From the NCBI GenBank assembly GCA_029531795.1, contig JAPEIS010000001.1:1736001-1800000 (forward strand): a stretch of DNA of 64,000 nucleotides, read 5' to 3'. A program made the position numbers and the translations under genes. This document shows, in pieces, positions 45,556 through 57,196 of the stretch; position 1 is the stretch's first letter, and each line of letters begins with the position of its first letter. Source of the DNA: Sclerotinia nivalis. Taxonomy: Eukaryota > Ascomycota > Leotiomycetes > Helotiales > Sclerotiniaceae. Below the pieces are notes generated by a model. That model saw only the letters and a list, made by a program, of their open reading frames with translations, made no database searches and had not been told where the DNA came from.

Positions 45556-48069
45556 GAGGAAAAACAAAGATATTTACCTTCGATGAGAACTCGTAGTGGC
45601 TTTATTTTTCACTCAATATCTTAGAATTGGTTGGCATAAGTTTTTATATCGGTGTCCTCAATCAAACCCGTTTAAAAGCCTAATTACTCGTACTTCCCTT
45701 GAAGTTACTACATCCAATAAACTCTGATCATAATCCCTCGAATTTCCTCACGATGGAAATTCATTGCAAGTGCTTCTCACAAACGGGTTGATTTACATCT
45801 AGCAGGATTAATTTGAGATATTTGTACACGTTCTATTGTTCTATCGTCAACCTACGAGCCCGAGTTACTTTTCTATCATCTAATCTAGTCCTGTTGCTCA
45901 TTGATCTTTCCTTCTTTCTACCGTAGTATTTCAAGTGATATTTTTTCTTATTGAGAATTTTTGATCTAAACATGGATACGGAGTACTGATTTGATTGTGC
46001 TATATATAGGATATATGAGTACGAGTACTTTGATTTGATTATCTTTATCCTGTCTTGTCTTGTCTATTATCAGATCCTTACATTTAGAAAGTTTTTCTTT
46101 CCAATTAATAGTCGTGCTCTGAGAATCTATTTGGTTCGAGTTTAGTTTAGTTTAGTTTGTCTAGTAATTATTCTTAGTGGAAATTTAGTAATTTAATATT
46201 TCGATTTTCAAATATTCAAGAAAATTTTGATTCTTCAATGTTTCATTTACTGAAATTCAATGAATAGACTTGCTTTTTCCATTATCAATTCATTCAATTT
46301 ACTCAAATTACTCAAATATACACCATACAGTAGTACTACAACAAATCCCATATCCAAAACCCAAACTCCAACTCTTTCTCTCTCACTCCCTTAACTGAGA
46401 AAAAAAAAATCAAGAAATCCAGAAAAAGGGGAGGCGATTCATCGGAACCTATTCCGAGTCCGACTGCAAAACTACTCAGTAAAGACTATGATATCATCCT
46501 CCCCCCCCTCATCCCCTTCCCCTTCCTTATCCTCCCTCATCCAGCTTTCATTTTCTCATCCTCCCCTTCTCGAGTCTCTATCAGCCTAGCCTAGCCTATT
46601 CTATTCTAATCTAAGAAATCAACAGATACCGTCACTAAATCCCAATACCGGCACTTGTGAGGTTTTGAAATATGAAAAAGTTCTCTCTTCAAACCAGAAC
46701 AGAAGTTTCATTTTGGAAATTGGAAATTGTGAGGGAGGGGAATTATTTTGTTCTTCGTCTTTCCTTCTTTCGATAGTTAGATGGTTAGATAGATTGGAAT
46801 AATATCTATATTAACATCTATACAATTTCAATCCCCCCCCCCCCCCCTCTCTCTCTCTCTCTCGCTAGAAAAGGGGTTCTCTGGGTTCACGGTCTTATAT
46901 ATTTTCATTTGAAAATATATACTTTTGAATCTATACTTTTGAATCTACACTTTTAAATCTACGCCTTTGAAATTTTTCCTTTTTTTCTTTTTAATTTTCG
47001 ATCTGAAACAAATATATTTGAATCATTATAAAGATAGATAGATAAAATACCTATCTAGTATTTAGTCTGTTCTTATTACTTCTTGATTGTAAGATTATTG
47101 TATAAACAATTAAACAAGCAAGCAAGCAAGCTATCTTTTTATTGTATTTATATTTTTCGTCGTCAACAAGATGTACAAAATATATATACACCCATCTATA
47201 TCTATATACCCATCTATATCTATACATATCCATCCTTATATACACCCATCTATTTATCAATCCATCTTAGATATTCACGCGCTCAATAATTAACCACATT
47301 ACAGTATCCAAATATAAATACAAAAACATCACACATCATACACATATCACACCCCCCTGCCCATTTCACTACCCCTCAGAAAATCCCGTCTCATATCAAA
47401 TAAAGTATATATAATATCAAAGTATATCATATATGTATTGAATTTTATAAATGCATGAACTAATATGCATTATCGCTACTGCAAAGAGGAATCCTCCGCA
47501 TCTAAATGTGACATCATATCATCATATCATGTCATGGAATGGAGATGCGCTCCAGCTTCTCTCAAATTCGAAAATCCCGTCTTCTTCCAAGGTTGCATTC
47601 CATTTGAATCCTGAAGATTCCTTCGCTTCCAGCACACTGGTTCAATTTTCCTATGTACATCAGAGTAGTACCCGGATAGTGAATATTCGCGCTTATAATC
47701 GAATAAGTAAAAAAAATATATATATATATCAAAAATCAGATGATCATCTCCTCGTTATAGAATACTCTGAAAGTTCTTTCAAGAATACATCCATATCTGC
47801 CTGTCAATCCAATTTATCTTCGAAATCATACAATGCAGTCTCATGTCTAGTAACAAGGACAGTATGTCATAAAAACCTTTCAGGGAATCATAATCATGAG
47901 TGCCCTCGATGTCCCAACGACTCCAGGCTCCATCCAAACCTAAGATCCCGTACGCCGAAAAAAAAAAAGACCCACCGAGAAAAATTTAAGCAGATATGTC
48001 GATTCTTATTCTTCCATATACATGCCGCGCCCTTCAAGCTGTTTGAGAGATTTGAAAATCAATCAACAA
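45556..48069. other. Convergent intergenic region with microsatellites
   Basis: 2.5 kb of AT- and pyrimidine-rich DNA. It includes the C15-(TC)n tract at 46833-46863 and ATACACCCATCTATATC-type repeats at about 47190-47250. A 226-codon open frame on + (47451-48131) overlaps the 3' end of the HMG gene antisense and has no domain. I do not call it. Confidence 0.5.
46833..46863. repeat. Poly-C / CT microsatellite
   Basis: A run of fifteen C followed by about eight CT dinucleotides. It is likely to be length-polymorphic and error-prone in assembly. Confidence 0.9.
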
Positions 48070-49927
48070 TTAAAATTGTCTCTCACGACTGGTACGATTC
48101 ACAATTTCTCCCGCTCTCAACAAAGCATTGATAGGGTCAAGGTCGATTTCTTCCGCGGCCGAAATATAATCATGTATTGATTGAGGATGCGAACTATCAG
48201 ATGTGTGTTTGTCGGATCTGCCTATTATACTGTCCATAGTGTTCGAGAGACTCTGGGGTACTTCACTATATCGTCTAATGGGTGCCATTGTGGTGGGAAA
48301 ATCCCTGATTTGATTGGCTATTGTAGTTGGTTAGCTGCTGGTAACTTACGGTGAATGTGTAAAACAAGCTGAAGGATGCAAAGGAAACATAATAGAATTG
48401 TCACGAACCATTGATACTTTGTTGAGATCCAGGTAGAGAGTTCTGCGGTGATAAGGATGGATGACCCAATAAAAAAGGTAATTGGCTGTCGTAGCTTCCA
48501 GATTTCTGAGGATATAATGAAGGAATGGGAAGAGCTCGGTTTAAATCTGGTTCTAGTGGTGTTCGAGGTCCGGGGTACATAGAGGAGTTACTGGCCGCCG
48601 AGCCAGAAGATTGCACAGTTGATTCCGAAGTAAGTGACGGCGGTGGAGGATTTTGGTTACTCTGGGGATTGCGGCGATGCTGTTTTGAATCGTTCGAATT
48701 CGAATGATCTTGCATGGCGGCAGTGGCGGGACTTGATTGACCGAAGCGCGCTTCGATGCTGGCTGCGTGGCTCATATGTTGCGCAATGATGCTTTCATCA
48801 CGATGATCTTCTCGCCAATGCTGCGCTCCTGGCCCCAAGATAGACTCACGGTAACTAGGAAGGACCTTTGGCGTATCGATCGGTGACCCTCCTGACCCTA
48901 ACATGGCCTCGCGATAACCAGGGAGGACCTTTGGCATCTCAATTGGTGACCCTGGACCTAGCCTACTCTGTATTCCTGGTACTTTATGACCATTCGTCGA
49001 AGCTGGTAAGGTGGGTGTCATGACAGCGGACGAGGGTGAGGTTGATGCATGCCATGGAGAAATCGATGACGCCGAGGAATCTACACGCATGCGACCCAAG
49101 GAAAATTCTGCGCCGGTCTGACTGCCACCACTACTTGCTGTTCCACTGCTCGCTGTACTAAAATGGGCTTCGAGTTTGGGCCTTTTCGTAACATCCATCT
49201 CAGTCGCTAATTGCTGGTTTTGCTTTTGTTTGAAATCGGCGAGGTATTGTGAATAGTCTTTGAAACTTTGTGTCTTTTTGTATTCGGCCAATTCGTTATT
49301 GTAACGCTCTTTGGCTTTGTACGCCGACTGCTCATATGGTTCCTTCTCGCTTGGTGATAAATTCTGCCAATTCTCCCCTACTAATTTGGCTATTTCCGTG
49401 AAGGATAAATTTCGCCCTTTTAAATCTTCGCGCATTTTATTCGAAAATATGACATATGCCGACGGTGGTCGCTCTGGTGCATTCTCGTCTGTTTTGGGAT
49501 GCCTCCTGTACTTTCGCTTCGCTCCATGCGGCCCACTACCTCCATCCTTAGCGTCTCTCCCTCCTCCTACTTTCGGTTCATCTCCATGAGGGTCACCTGG
49601 CGTTGTGCTAGAGGGAGATGCAAGAGCTCGATCTGAAGACAGACCCCTTGAATTGGCAATCTTCCTCTGAAGTTTCCGACGATGGCCGAGTTTCACACCA
49701 AGGGCATCGAAATCCGACTCCGTTATGTCCAGTATTGTGTCCCATGTATCAAACCCTTGCTCGAGAAAACTGTGGAGGTAATGAGAGATGCCCAACTCCG
49801 CAAAGATTTCCGACAAGTCAGTCATACAGCAGGCTGCCTCTGGATACTCGTGTCCAGAGATATACGTGAGAATTTCCAATTTCCCAGTTTCCAGTTTCCA
49901 GCCTCCTAGGATAAATGCCTTCTCCAC
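48070..49927 (-). CDS. SAM-domain plus HMG-box DNA-binding protein
   Basis: Three exons: 49927-48409, a 19-nt micro-exon 48368-48350, and 48304-48070. The model gives 590 residues, or 556 if translation starts at the ATG at 49825. The second start is likely because the SAM domain begins right after it (MTDLSEIFAELGISHYLHSF, to about residue 60). From about residue 118 follows the HMG box, ERPPSAYVIFSNKMREDLKG, then FTEIAKLVGENWQNLSPSEK. The rest is Ser/Pro/Gln-rich and contains a repeated PKVLP-YRE block (GSPIEMPKVLPGYREAML and GSPIDTPKVLPSYRESIL). The C-terminal exon encodes APIRRYSEVPQSLSNTMDSI and IHDYISAAEEIDLDPINALL. HMG boxes bend DNA; this class often regulates sexual development, but the target is unknown. 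The micro-exon restores the frame exactly, though its GTTCGT donor is weak. Confidence 0.85.
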
Positions 49928-52900
49928 CTAATTGCTAAAAAGTTCTTTCTGGTTTTAGATGGCGATCTTTCGAATGTATTGTTAGCTCTACGATTAAGTG
50001 ATAAATAGATCTCCTGGAAGGTTGTTGAGATGTAATCTCCCTTTATAATGCCAATATCCGGTTCCTTCATAAAGTGACTGAAGGAAATAAATTCTGTTGA
50101 AGGGCTAAAGTTCGGATGTAGTTTTGACCACGAGGGTTTATCAACTTTCTCTTCTCTATCATAAGGCGCCGTCGTCAAAGAGATCGACAATTGGGACTCG
50201 AGAGCAAATACGAAGGCGTCTTGAAAATGAACTCTATCGAGATGATGCTTCAATGCGTTTATTCGCTGAGTATGTTTTAATCGGCAGAGCTTGCTGAAAG
50301 CGAGATAGGATAAAATGTTGATCTATAAATCGATAAACTTGGGGCGGGTCTTGCTGTAATGCGTTACTTCACATCAATATTAGCCAGAAATTCTCGCGGC
50401 ACCTAAAACATAGTATTCTCATAAATATTCCTAGTTGCCATGATAGATCAGCCGTGACGTATAGACATGACTGATGAATGGGAGGGGCAACTCTAGGGCA
50501 GGTAGATTGTTTTGAAAAGTATGAGAAGCTAGGTAGTTTGGGTAGTGTAAAAGTACCTGGGTAGTGTGTAGTAGTGGGTCGTGAATCTTTATTGATTATG
50601 GCAAAGAGTTAGAAAAGAGAGAGATATCTCGACGAGGGGGATTCGATTTCAGTATGATTCGAGTGGTGAATAGAGAAAGGGACAGAATAAATGCGTGTAA
50701 AGGAAGAACGGAAGAGATGCGATTCATGCGTATGTGTATGTGTATGCGAGCGAGCGGGCGCCAATTGAAAAATAAAGAAGGAATCTTGAATGGATTTTTG
50801 GATATTTGGGTACGGAATATTGAGCAGGAAATGAATAGGGATAGTAGTAGTAGTAGTAGTGCTATGGTATAGAACAAATACTAGGACCTAGTAGGTAGCG
50901 GTGGAAAAGTTATAAGCAAAAGATGAGTGTTGATGATGAAGAGAGGAGGGGAAAGTAAAAATTACCCAAGAAGGTATAATAAAAGATAAATGAGGGAGAA
51001 AAGGTTGAATAGTATAATATAAACAAACAAAACAGACAAACAAAACTAAAAGAAGGAAATAAATTAAATAATAGGCGTCTTCGTTGCTTATGCCTGAAAG
51101 GTTTTTTATTTATTTATCTTAATAGAGAATTCTCTGTATGAGTGGGTGGAGGTAGTAAGTGAAGTGAGTGAGTGAGTGATCAGGGAGAATGGTATGGTAG
51201 AGTTATAGATTTTGTGCAGGTAGACTGAAGATCCAAGATTCGAGACGGTAATCCTCAATTATGGTGAAAGAAAAGAATTTGCGGTTGGGTTTGTTCATCG
51301 AGATTGAAGCAGATGACTAATGATCATTGATGCATGCGCGGGGATCCTAATTAAAATGTGCACCGATCCTCCATTTGTTTTTCCGATTCACATTCACCAA
51401 AGTTATGACGCTAAGGGAGAAATGACGACGAGGAAGGGATCCTCTATTATTTTTTATTTTTTAAAATCCTTTTTCGTCGAATTTTTGCAAGGATTTCTAG
51501 ATTCCCCCATTCTTTCCTAAAGAGTAGTATGTAGTGAGTACTAAATAAGTAAGTACTAGAGAAGTACTAGTAGATAAATCTTCAAACATATTGATAAGTT
51601 TATTTACGGAATACGTACTAAGGCCAATTAATTAACGGGTTGAAAGTTATCTACTCTACTAGGTATGGTAGCCTAGATTATTTCATTCGGTCATTTCATC
51701 AATTCGTTCGTTGTACAGAGTTACTAGCTAGTTTGGCCCTCATTATCATATTTTATCAGATGTTCTAAGGTTTAGATATCTCCGTACTGTAACGCCTATG
51801 GAGTAGAGCTAGGCTTGATTATCCAATCAAGTAGTAGTCACTCCCCATTTCCTAGGAATAGGAACGAATTTCTGTCCACTCCTTCGTTATTACTCAATCC
51901 GGTTAGATAGATAGGCGTATAACTAAGGTACGGGATTCTAGAGCTTTTTTCATCTTCAGTTTCTATTCTTCCTTCTAACTAAAGAGAAAAGTTATATATT
52001 TATTATACCGAATCATAAGAACCAAGTATGTAGGTAAGTAGCTAAGTACTAACTCCTAACATCAATCAATCATACCTACCTAGTATGTTACACATGTTCA
52101 CAGAGGGATGTCCGTGACGGTGAAAATACCAGTAGCTGGGTTGATGTACCTAGTCGGTTGTAGGCCAATTGATGTAAGTAACTACCTAGGGAAGAGACTT
52201 TTACTAGATATCCTTTTGAAAGAAGATAATTAAGATAGAGAATTAAGATAATATCTGGATCGGCAGGAGTCTCTTGGCGAATGGCGTTTTCCTATCCTTA
52301 ACACCGATATTCAAGTTGATATCAGTTTCTGAGAAATGCCATTCTCATGACTAGCGCATGGTGGCACTGCCCATATTTATAAGATGCCGAAAATCTGCAG
52401 TGTAAGTTCATAACAAAGAACTACAAGTGCCACCAATCTAAAATCAGATACTGCTCCGAACATACGTATTTACCTTACCCGGCTGATTGGAACCGAGCTT
52501 GGGGCTAATAGTTATCCTCATCCCTATGGTATTTTCGAAATTGATTTAAAAACTCCATGCAGATATACTCTATGAAATATGCGATTATCCATTTTCTATT
52601 CTTTTTTCTTCATGTTTACATTCTTCATTTCCCATTTTCCAGCTTCATCCTTTCTCCCGTTAACTTATTTAGACTTTCCCTTTACTCCCGAGGCCCGCTA
52701 GCAGCTAAAACTTTATACTTTTCCACGTGGATTCTATACCCTTACCTAATCCAGGTTCTAATTTGTACCATATTAGGTAGGTTAACTCTATTAAATCCAA
52801 AAGCCACGTTTTCCACATTGACTACTTTGAACTCCGCTTTGTTCTCAAAAATTATACTTTTTCCATTACATTACTCTCAAGCCATTGGCAAGGCAAGTGA

Positions 52901-53611
52901 ACCCGAATGTCTAAATCCTGTACGGCCGTTCAAACTTTCCCAAGCCATCCAATATAGTTATTAGAAATGCGATCTTTTCATGTCATCTGTTTTTCAAATA
53001 TCCATATCCACGCCTGCACCCTACTCCGTTAGGTGATACTGTTGTGTAGCCATTCAAATATCGGATCAAATGAGTACGAGGTGTAGCAAAGCAATCGTAT
53101 CGGAATCGGAAAGTTTCTCCTACGGAGAATGAATTCGATGATCTTTCAGTTGAGATCGTCATGTGACGGACACATTGAACTGCCTTTGCTTTCCTCTTCG
53201 AATTTTTGGCCTCTATCTGAAGCTCCATCAAGAAGTGGTTCAGGATGAGTATCACTTCTCTTTGGATGGGATTGGACAATTAACCAACCCGCATCAGTAA
53301 GTTCTAAAGCCTGATGCTGACAGGCAAAAAAGTTGAGCATTGTGTCCCATCTGCACATTCCATCTTATTTACCCTCGGTATTCCATGTGAGCCATGAGTA
53401 AAGTACCTCCGTATCGGATGATTTGGTCTAAGTGAGCAAGCGAGGCTGTAACATTATTACTCGAAACGAATCAAGTGCCGAGCTGAAGCTGAGCATCAAC
53501 CAAAACTTATCGATAACGAATCCCGCTTCCGAAACTCCTTCACCCACCTCACTCCCTCAAGACACCCAATTTGCCCAATTCGCACTCAATAATTCAATCA
53601 AAGTCAAAGTC
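49928..53611. other. Long divergent intergenic region, no supported gene
   Basis: 3.7 kb upstream of both the HMG gene and the small coiled-coil gene. An unusually long leader or promoter is common for fungal regulators. It is AT-rich with short repeats (AGT/GTA runs near 50840-50860, TACCTAGG motifs near 52030-52190). Open frames at 49906-50253 (-) and 52557-52964 (+) have no recognisable content. Confidence 0.5.
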
Positions 53612-54315
53612 ATGTCTTCATTGAGCGATACCAAGAAGGACAATGCCGAAAATGGTGATATTCCCCTTTCAGATGCAGATGTAGCTCAGGTATGTCAATA
53701 TTTATTTCTATATGATCTGGCACCACCATTGCCAATGTCCTTCCCTAGCCTTGCGTCTTCCGACATGGTATGGATACCTGTGTTAGTCGCAGATCCTCTC
53801 ATGATCCATTATGTACTTCTAGATTATCTTATTGATTCCCAAATTGGGAATCTCAAATTTTCCGATGCGAAAACACGTTTCGGAGAGAGAATCCCATCTT
53901 TACCCCAGTCCCAGCCCCTGTCTAACGAGTCCCAAAATTCTAGGCCTTTAAAGAACTTCAACGTGCGTTTTTCACCAATTGTTTCTAGCCACACGAGTCT
54001 TTCCATCTGGCTATATTCTTCTGCCACGCGACTCCCAGAATTCTAGACTCGTGTCTCTTCACCCGGTCCAGCTGAATTTCGCATGCTTCTGCCTATACAC
54101 TGTCGTTCGCATTGAGCCATCCCTGACAATTCAATTTTATAGGAGGTGAAAAGACAGCACAGAAGCTAGAATCCAATCTTACAGACCTCGAAAAGAAGAT
54201 TGATGATCTCTTAGCGAGCTTCGAAGCACAAGAGTCGGCGGCGCAGGCAGAGACTAGGAATGGGTCCAGGAGCAATAAGGAAGATAGAGACGAGAGTGGT
54301 CACAAGGAATCTTGA
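53612..54315 (+). CDS. Small acidic coiled-coil protein, structure unresolved
   Basis: A first exon, 53612-53689, encodes MSSLSDTKKDNAENGDIPLS and DADVAQ, and ends at a good GTATGT donor. A last exon begins near 54143 after a TTTTATAG acceptor. It encodes a helical coiled-coil stretch, EKTAQKLESNLTDLEKKIDD then LLASFEAQESAAQAETRNGS, and stops at 54315. Joining these two directly is out of frame by one base, so either a further small exon lies between 53690 and 54142 or one border differs. The first frame is itself open to 54046. I do not recognise the family. A heptad-type helical pattern suggests a dimerising adaptor. Confidence 0.4.
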
Positions 54316-54318
54316 AAG

Positions 54319-55453
54319 AAGGTTTAGATACCGCGCCAAATGTATGGCTTCTATCTCGCGGCTAAATCTGTATGGAGAAAAAACTTTCCTATATCCAGAA
54401 TTGCCAATTACCTTGGGTCACATCGATGTCGTTTGCTACACCCTTGGCATGTCCCCTGTGTCTGTGCCGCCGCTGCGGTTTGTGGAGTCGGCGGAATCGG
54501 TGGATGAAGTTTCAACGGAGTTCCAGCTCAACGATTCGGTTATTAGATCTTGTTCGGGTAAAGTTCTGAGAATTTTTGATACGAGTAATGATATTGGCGT
54601 ACATTTTAGAGAAGAAAGAAAGAATATACATAGTATCGAATTTTGTGTTACTCTGTGTTTTTCAATGTCGGTTTCCAGGTCACAAAATCGGGTGACTACA
54701 ATACCTCGGATTAACACACAGTTCAGTAGTAACTTCTCTCCTCTGTTAAGCAAATTTCTTTTTGGAGTTATGAGGAAATAATTGCATGTGCTGTGTAGTC
54801 CGTCCTTCTGTCCTTTTGCTTCTTTGTCTACACCTTCATGAGTATCAACGGATCAGAAGATGTCAGTTTTTCTTTGCCATTGATGTGGCTAGGTAATGCC
54901 AGCCACATACATAGATAGGACGGTTCTGGAGCATCAGGTCTTCTACAGCAGGTGTCCAATAGTCCGGACTCGTAAGCTCTCAATGTTTGAAAGTAATGCA
55001 ATGTTTAGGCCCAATTCATTATTCAAAATGAATTCAACATTCCAAAAAGGTTGAGATATTTCAGTCGAATTCAGTTTGAATGCTTCTGATTGTTGGACTG
55101 GAGTCCGGGCTATTCAAATCCTTGCTTTTACAACTGGGAGGAGATAATTTGGCTATGGCAATGCTCTCCATAGTAATTTATGGCATTACTCTCTCTCTAT
55201 GTCTATTACAATTTGAAGTCCCGAATCTACTTTACTATATACACTACCAAAGCTACAAGGTGGCCGATATCTTCATGTCCATTAAGTTCGCGAGGATATT
55301 ACTTGCCCATCGAACTTTCCAGGTAACTTTTTCCTTTTGAATATTATACCAAGTATAAATTGTAATTTCCTTTAATCATCCTGAAAGCATCCCTTTCATT
55401 TTCAATCGAGTTATTGTTCAAATTGGTTGAGAGCATTGACATCATATGAAATT
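54319..55453. other. Convergent intergenic region, nothing recognised
   Basis: Holds 3' flanks of the coiled-coil gene and the acetyltransferase gene. Open frames on both strands (54260-54781, 54436-54753, 55080-55340) have no domain features. Confidence 0.4.
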
Positions 55454-57196
55454 CTAGCTTTCAATTCTGGTCACTTCTCTAGTTTTAGTCGAACTTCTAA
55501 ACCAGCCAGCAGACTGCGCTCCCAATCTACTCTTCAAAAACTGTTGCAGCCCTTCCATCACTTCATCCTCCACGCTCCCTTTCTGCCATGTTAAACTAAT
55601 TACCAATGGTCCACCTTCCAGATTTGCAACATTGCATCCAATAGGGGCACCGAACACCATTCCGCATTGGGAGAATATCAGTCCATCAAGTTTTAAAGAG
55701 CTTTCTCCTGGAACTTTATTCATCCTAACCACTCCAAGGTTAGATATCTCATAAGTTTCAGACCTTTCTGCTGACAATCCCTCGCGGCAATAAGACTCTA
55801 AATCGACTATCTTTTCTACATTTCTTATTTGTGAGACTCCTCCGGCTTCGACTCTTTTCAGCTCTGTTGAGATCTCCTGGGAAACTTGACTTCCAATCGC
55901 AGTGATTAATTCTTCCTCTTCGACAGATTCCTCTTTCACATGGCGTATACTATTCAATAGGCTGGCATTCCACTTTGTTACTATAGACGAAATATGGTTC
56001 GCTATTTCACTAAGGGGAAGTTTGCTAAATTTACGCAGCGAGTAAGGCGTACAACCTTTAAGGCCAAGCTTGTCATTTGTAACTGTTGTACGCGCAAGGT
56101 AGCTGACGATTAAACCATGCAGATAACCTGTGACAGTAATTTTCAAACGGCGACTTGTATCTAAAACTCGTTGGACTCGCTCTGGAGGAACGGTGACGAG
56201 AAGGACAAGAGATTTGTATGATTCGGTTGTGGGCATGCATGGAAAGTTTCCTGGCCATATTTGCTCTTCTTTCTCGTCCGAATTAAGTTGTGGACTTGTA
56301 TCAAGTGATTCATATCCCGGAGGACTGATATCCATAGCATCCTCGATCGCAATTGGTCTTCCCACAGTTTCCGGCACAATATACGGCCACTGTGCATCAC
56401 TCATCTCAAGTGTTTCCGCAGTAGTCAGTGATAATCCCTCATGCAAAGTCCTTTGAAAAGCAGCACAGCTTAATCCATCGGCAATAGCATGGTGCGCAAT
56501 AAAAAGTATATAAACTCTATACCTCCCATCTTTCATCTCATGCACAAGCACACGAATCTTCCACATTGGTTTCGTTTCGGGATCTTGGAAAAGCTGCTCG
56601 TGAGCGGCCCCTATCTCCTCACAAACACGCTTTTCCTCAGATTGTATCTGCACTTGTGAATCGGGAAATCTATCCAATGACGAAATTGATACAATATCAT
56701 CCCAGGAGATTTGGGCAAGTCTCTTGAAACGTGCAGATGGATGCGTGGTTTTTGAAGAGGGCAGGAGACCGTAACATAGTGAGGGATGTTTTTCTACTGT
56801 TTTCCACAAAGCACGTTGGAGGCGCGAAATCAATTCATTGATGGGATTTGGAGCAGTGGAGTTGCGGGGCGTGTAGCTGTAGTAGGAAGTTACGCCGCAC
56901 GAACGATAGAGACCTTTTTCGTGACGGGTGGCATAGTAGTTGCCGAGGATACCTGGAGTTTGGTTAGTTTGGTGAGTTGCGTTTTGGCTTTGTTTAGGGG
57001 TTTGTTTGTTTAGGGTTAGGGTTAGTTTGTTGTTTTTTCTTCCGAAGTGGAGAGATTTGATATGTACGGTTTTATATCTTCTTTGGCTAGCTAACGAACT
57101 TTAAGTTGAGGTTGGTGAAAGTGATGAATGCGAATTGGGAATTGGGGATTGGGATGCAGATCATGACTCACCGGCTGGGAAGGTATCGTTTTCCAT
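55454..57196 (-). CDS. Alcohol acetyltransferase / condensation-like enzyme (AATase family)
   Basis: Two exons, 57196-57172 and 56952-55454, separated by a 219-bp intron, giving 507 residues. Exon 1 encodes only MENDTFPAG; exon 2 continues ILGNYYATRHEKGLYRSCGV. The acyltransferase motif HHxxxDG is present as FIAHHAIADGLSCAAFQRTL, near residue 160. The C-terminal part contains YEISNLGVVRMNKVPGES and the family-like LIFSQCGMVFGAPIGCNVAN. Fungal members transfer acetyl or other acyl groups to alcohols or sphingoid or hydroxylated products. The acceptor here cannot be deduced. The start was placed upstream because the frame before the first internal Met reads as conserved protein and splices in frame to the tiny exon 1. 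A (TTAGGG)n-like tract sits in the intron. Confidence 0.88.
57010..57025. repeat. Telomere-type TTAGGGTTAGGGTTAG
   Basis: Two perfect TTAGGG units plus TTAG, the fungal telomere repeat, lying inside the intron of the acetyltransferase gene. It is too short to call a telomere remnant. Confidence 0.85.

Noticed and set aside
47451..48131. 226-codon open frame on +
   Set aside because: Starts with ATG but overlaps the HMG gene antisense, has no family signature and is low-complexity.
54260..54781. 173-codon + frame overlapping the coiled-coil gene end
   Set aside because: Begins inside the other gene in another frame and has no features.
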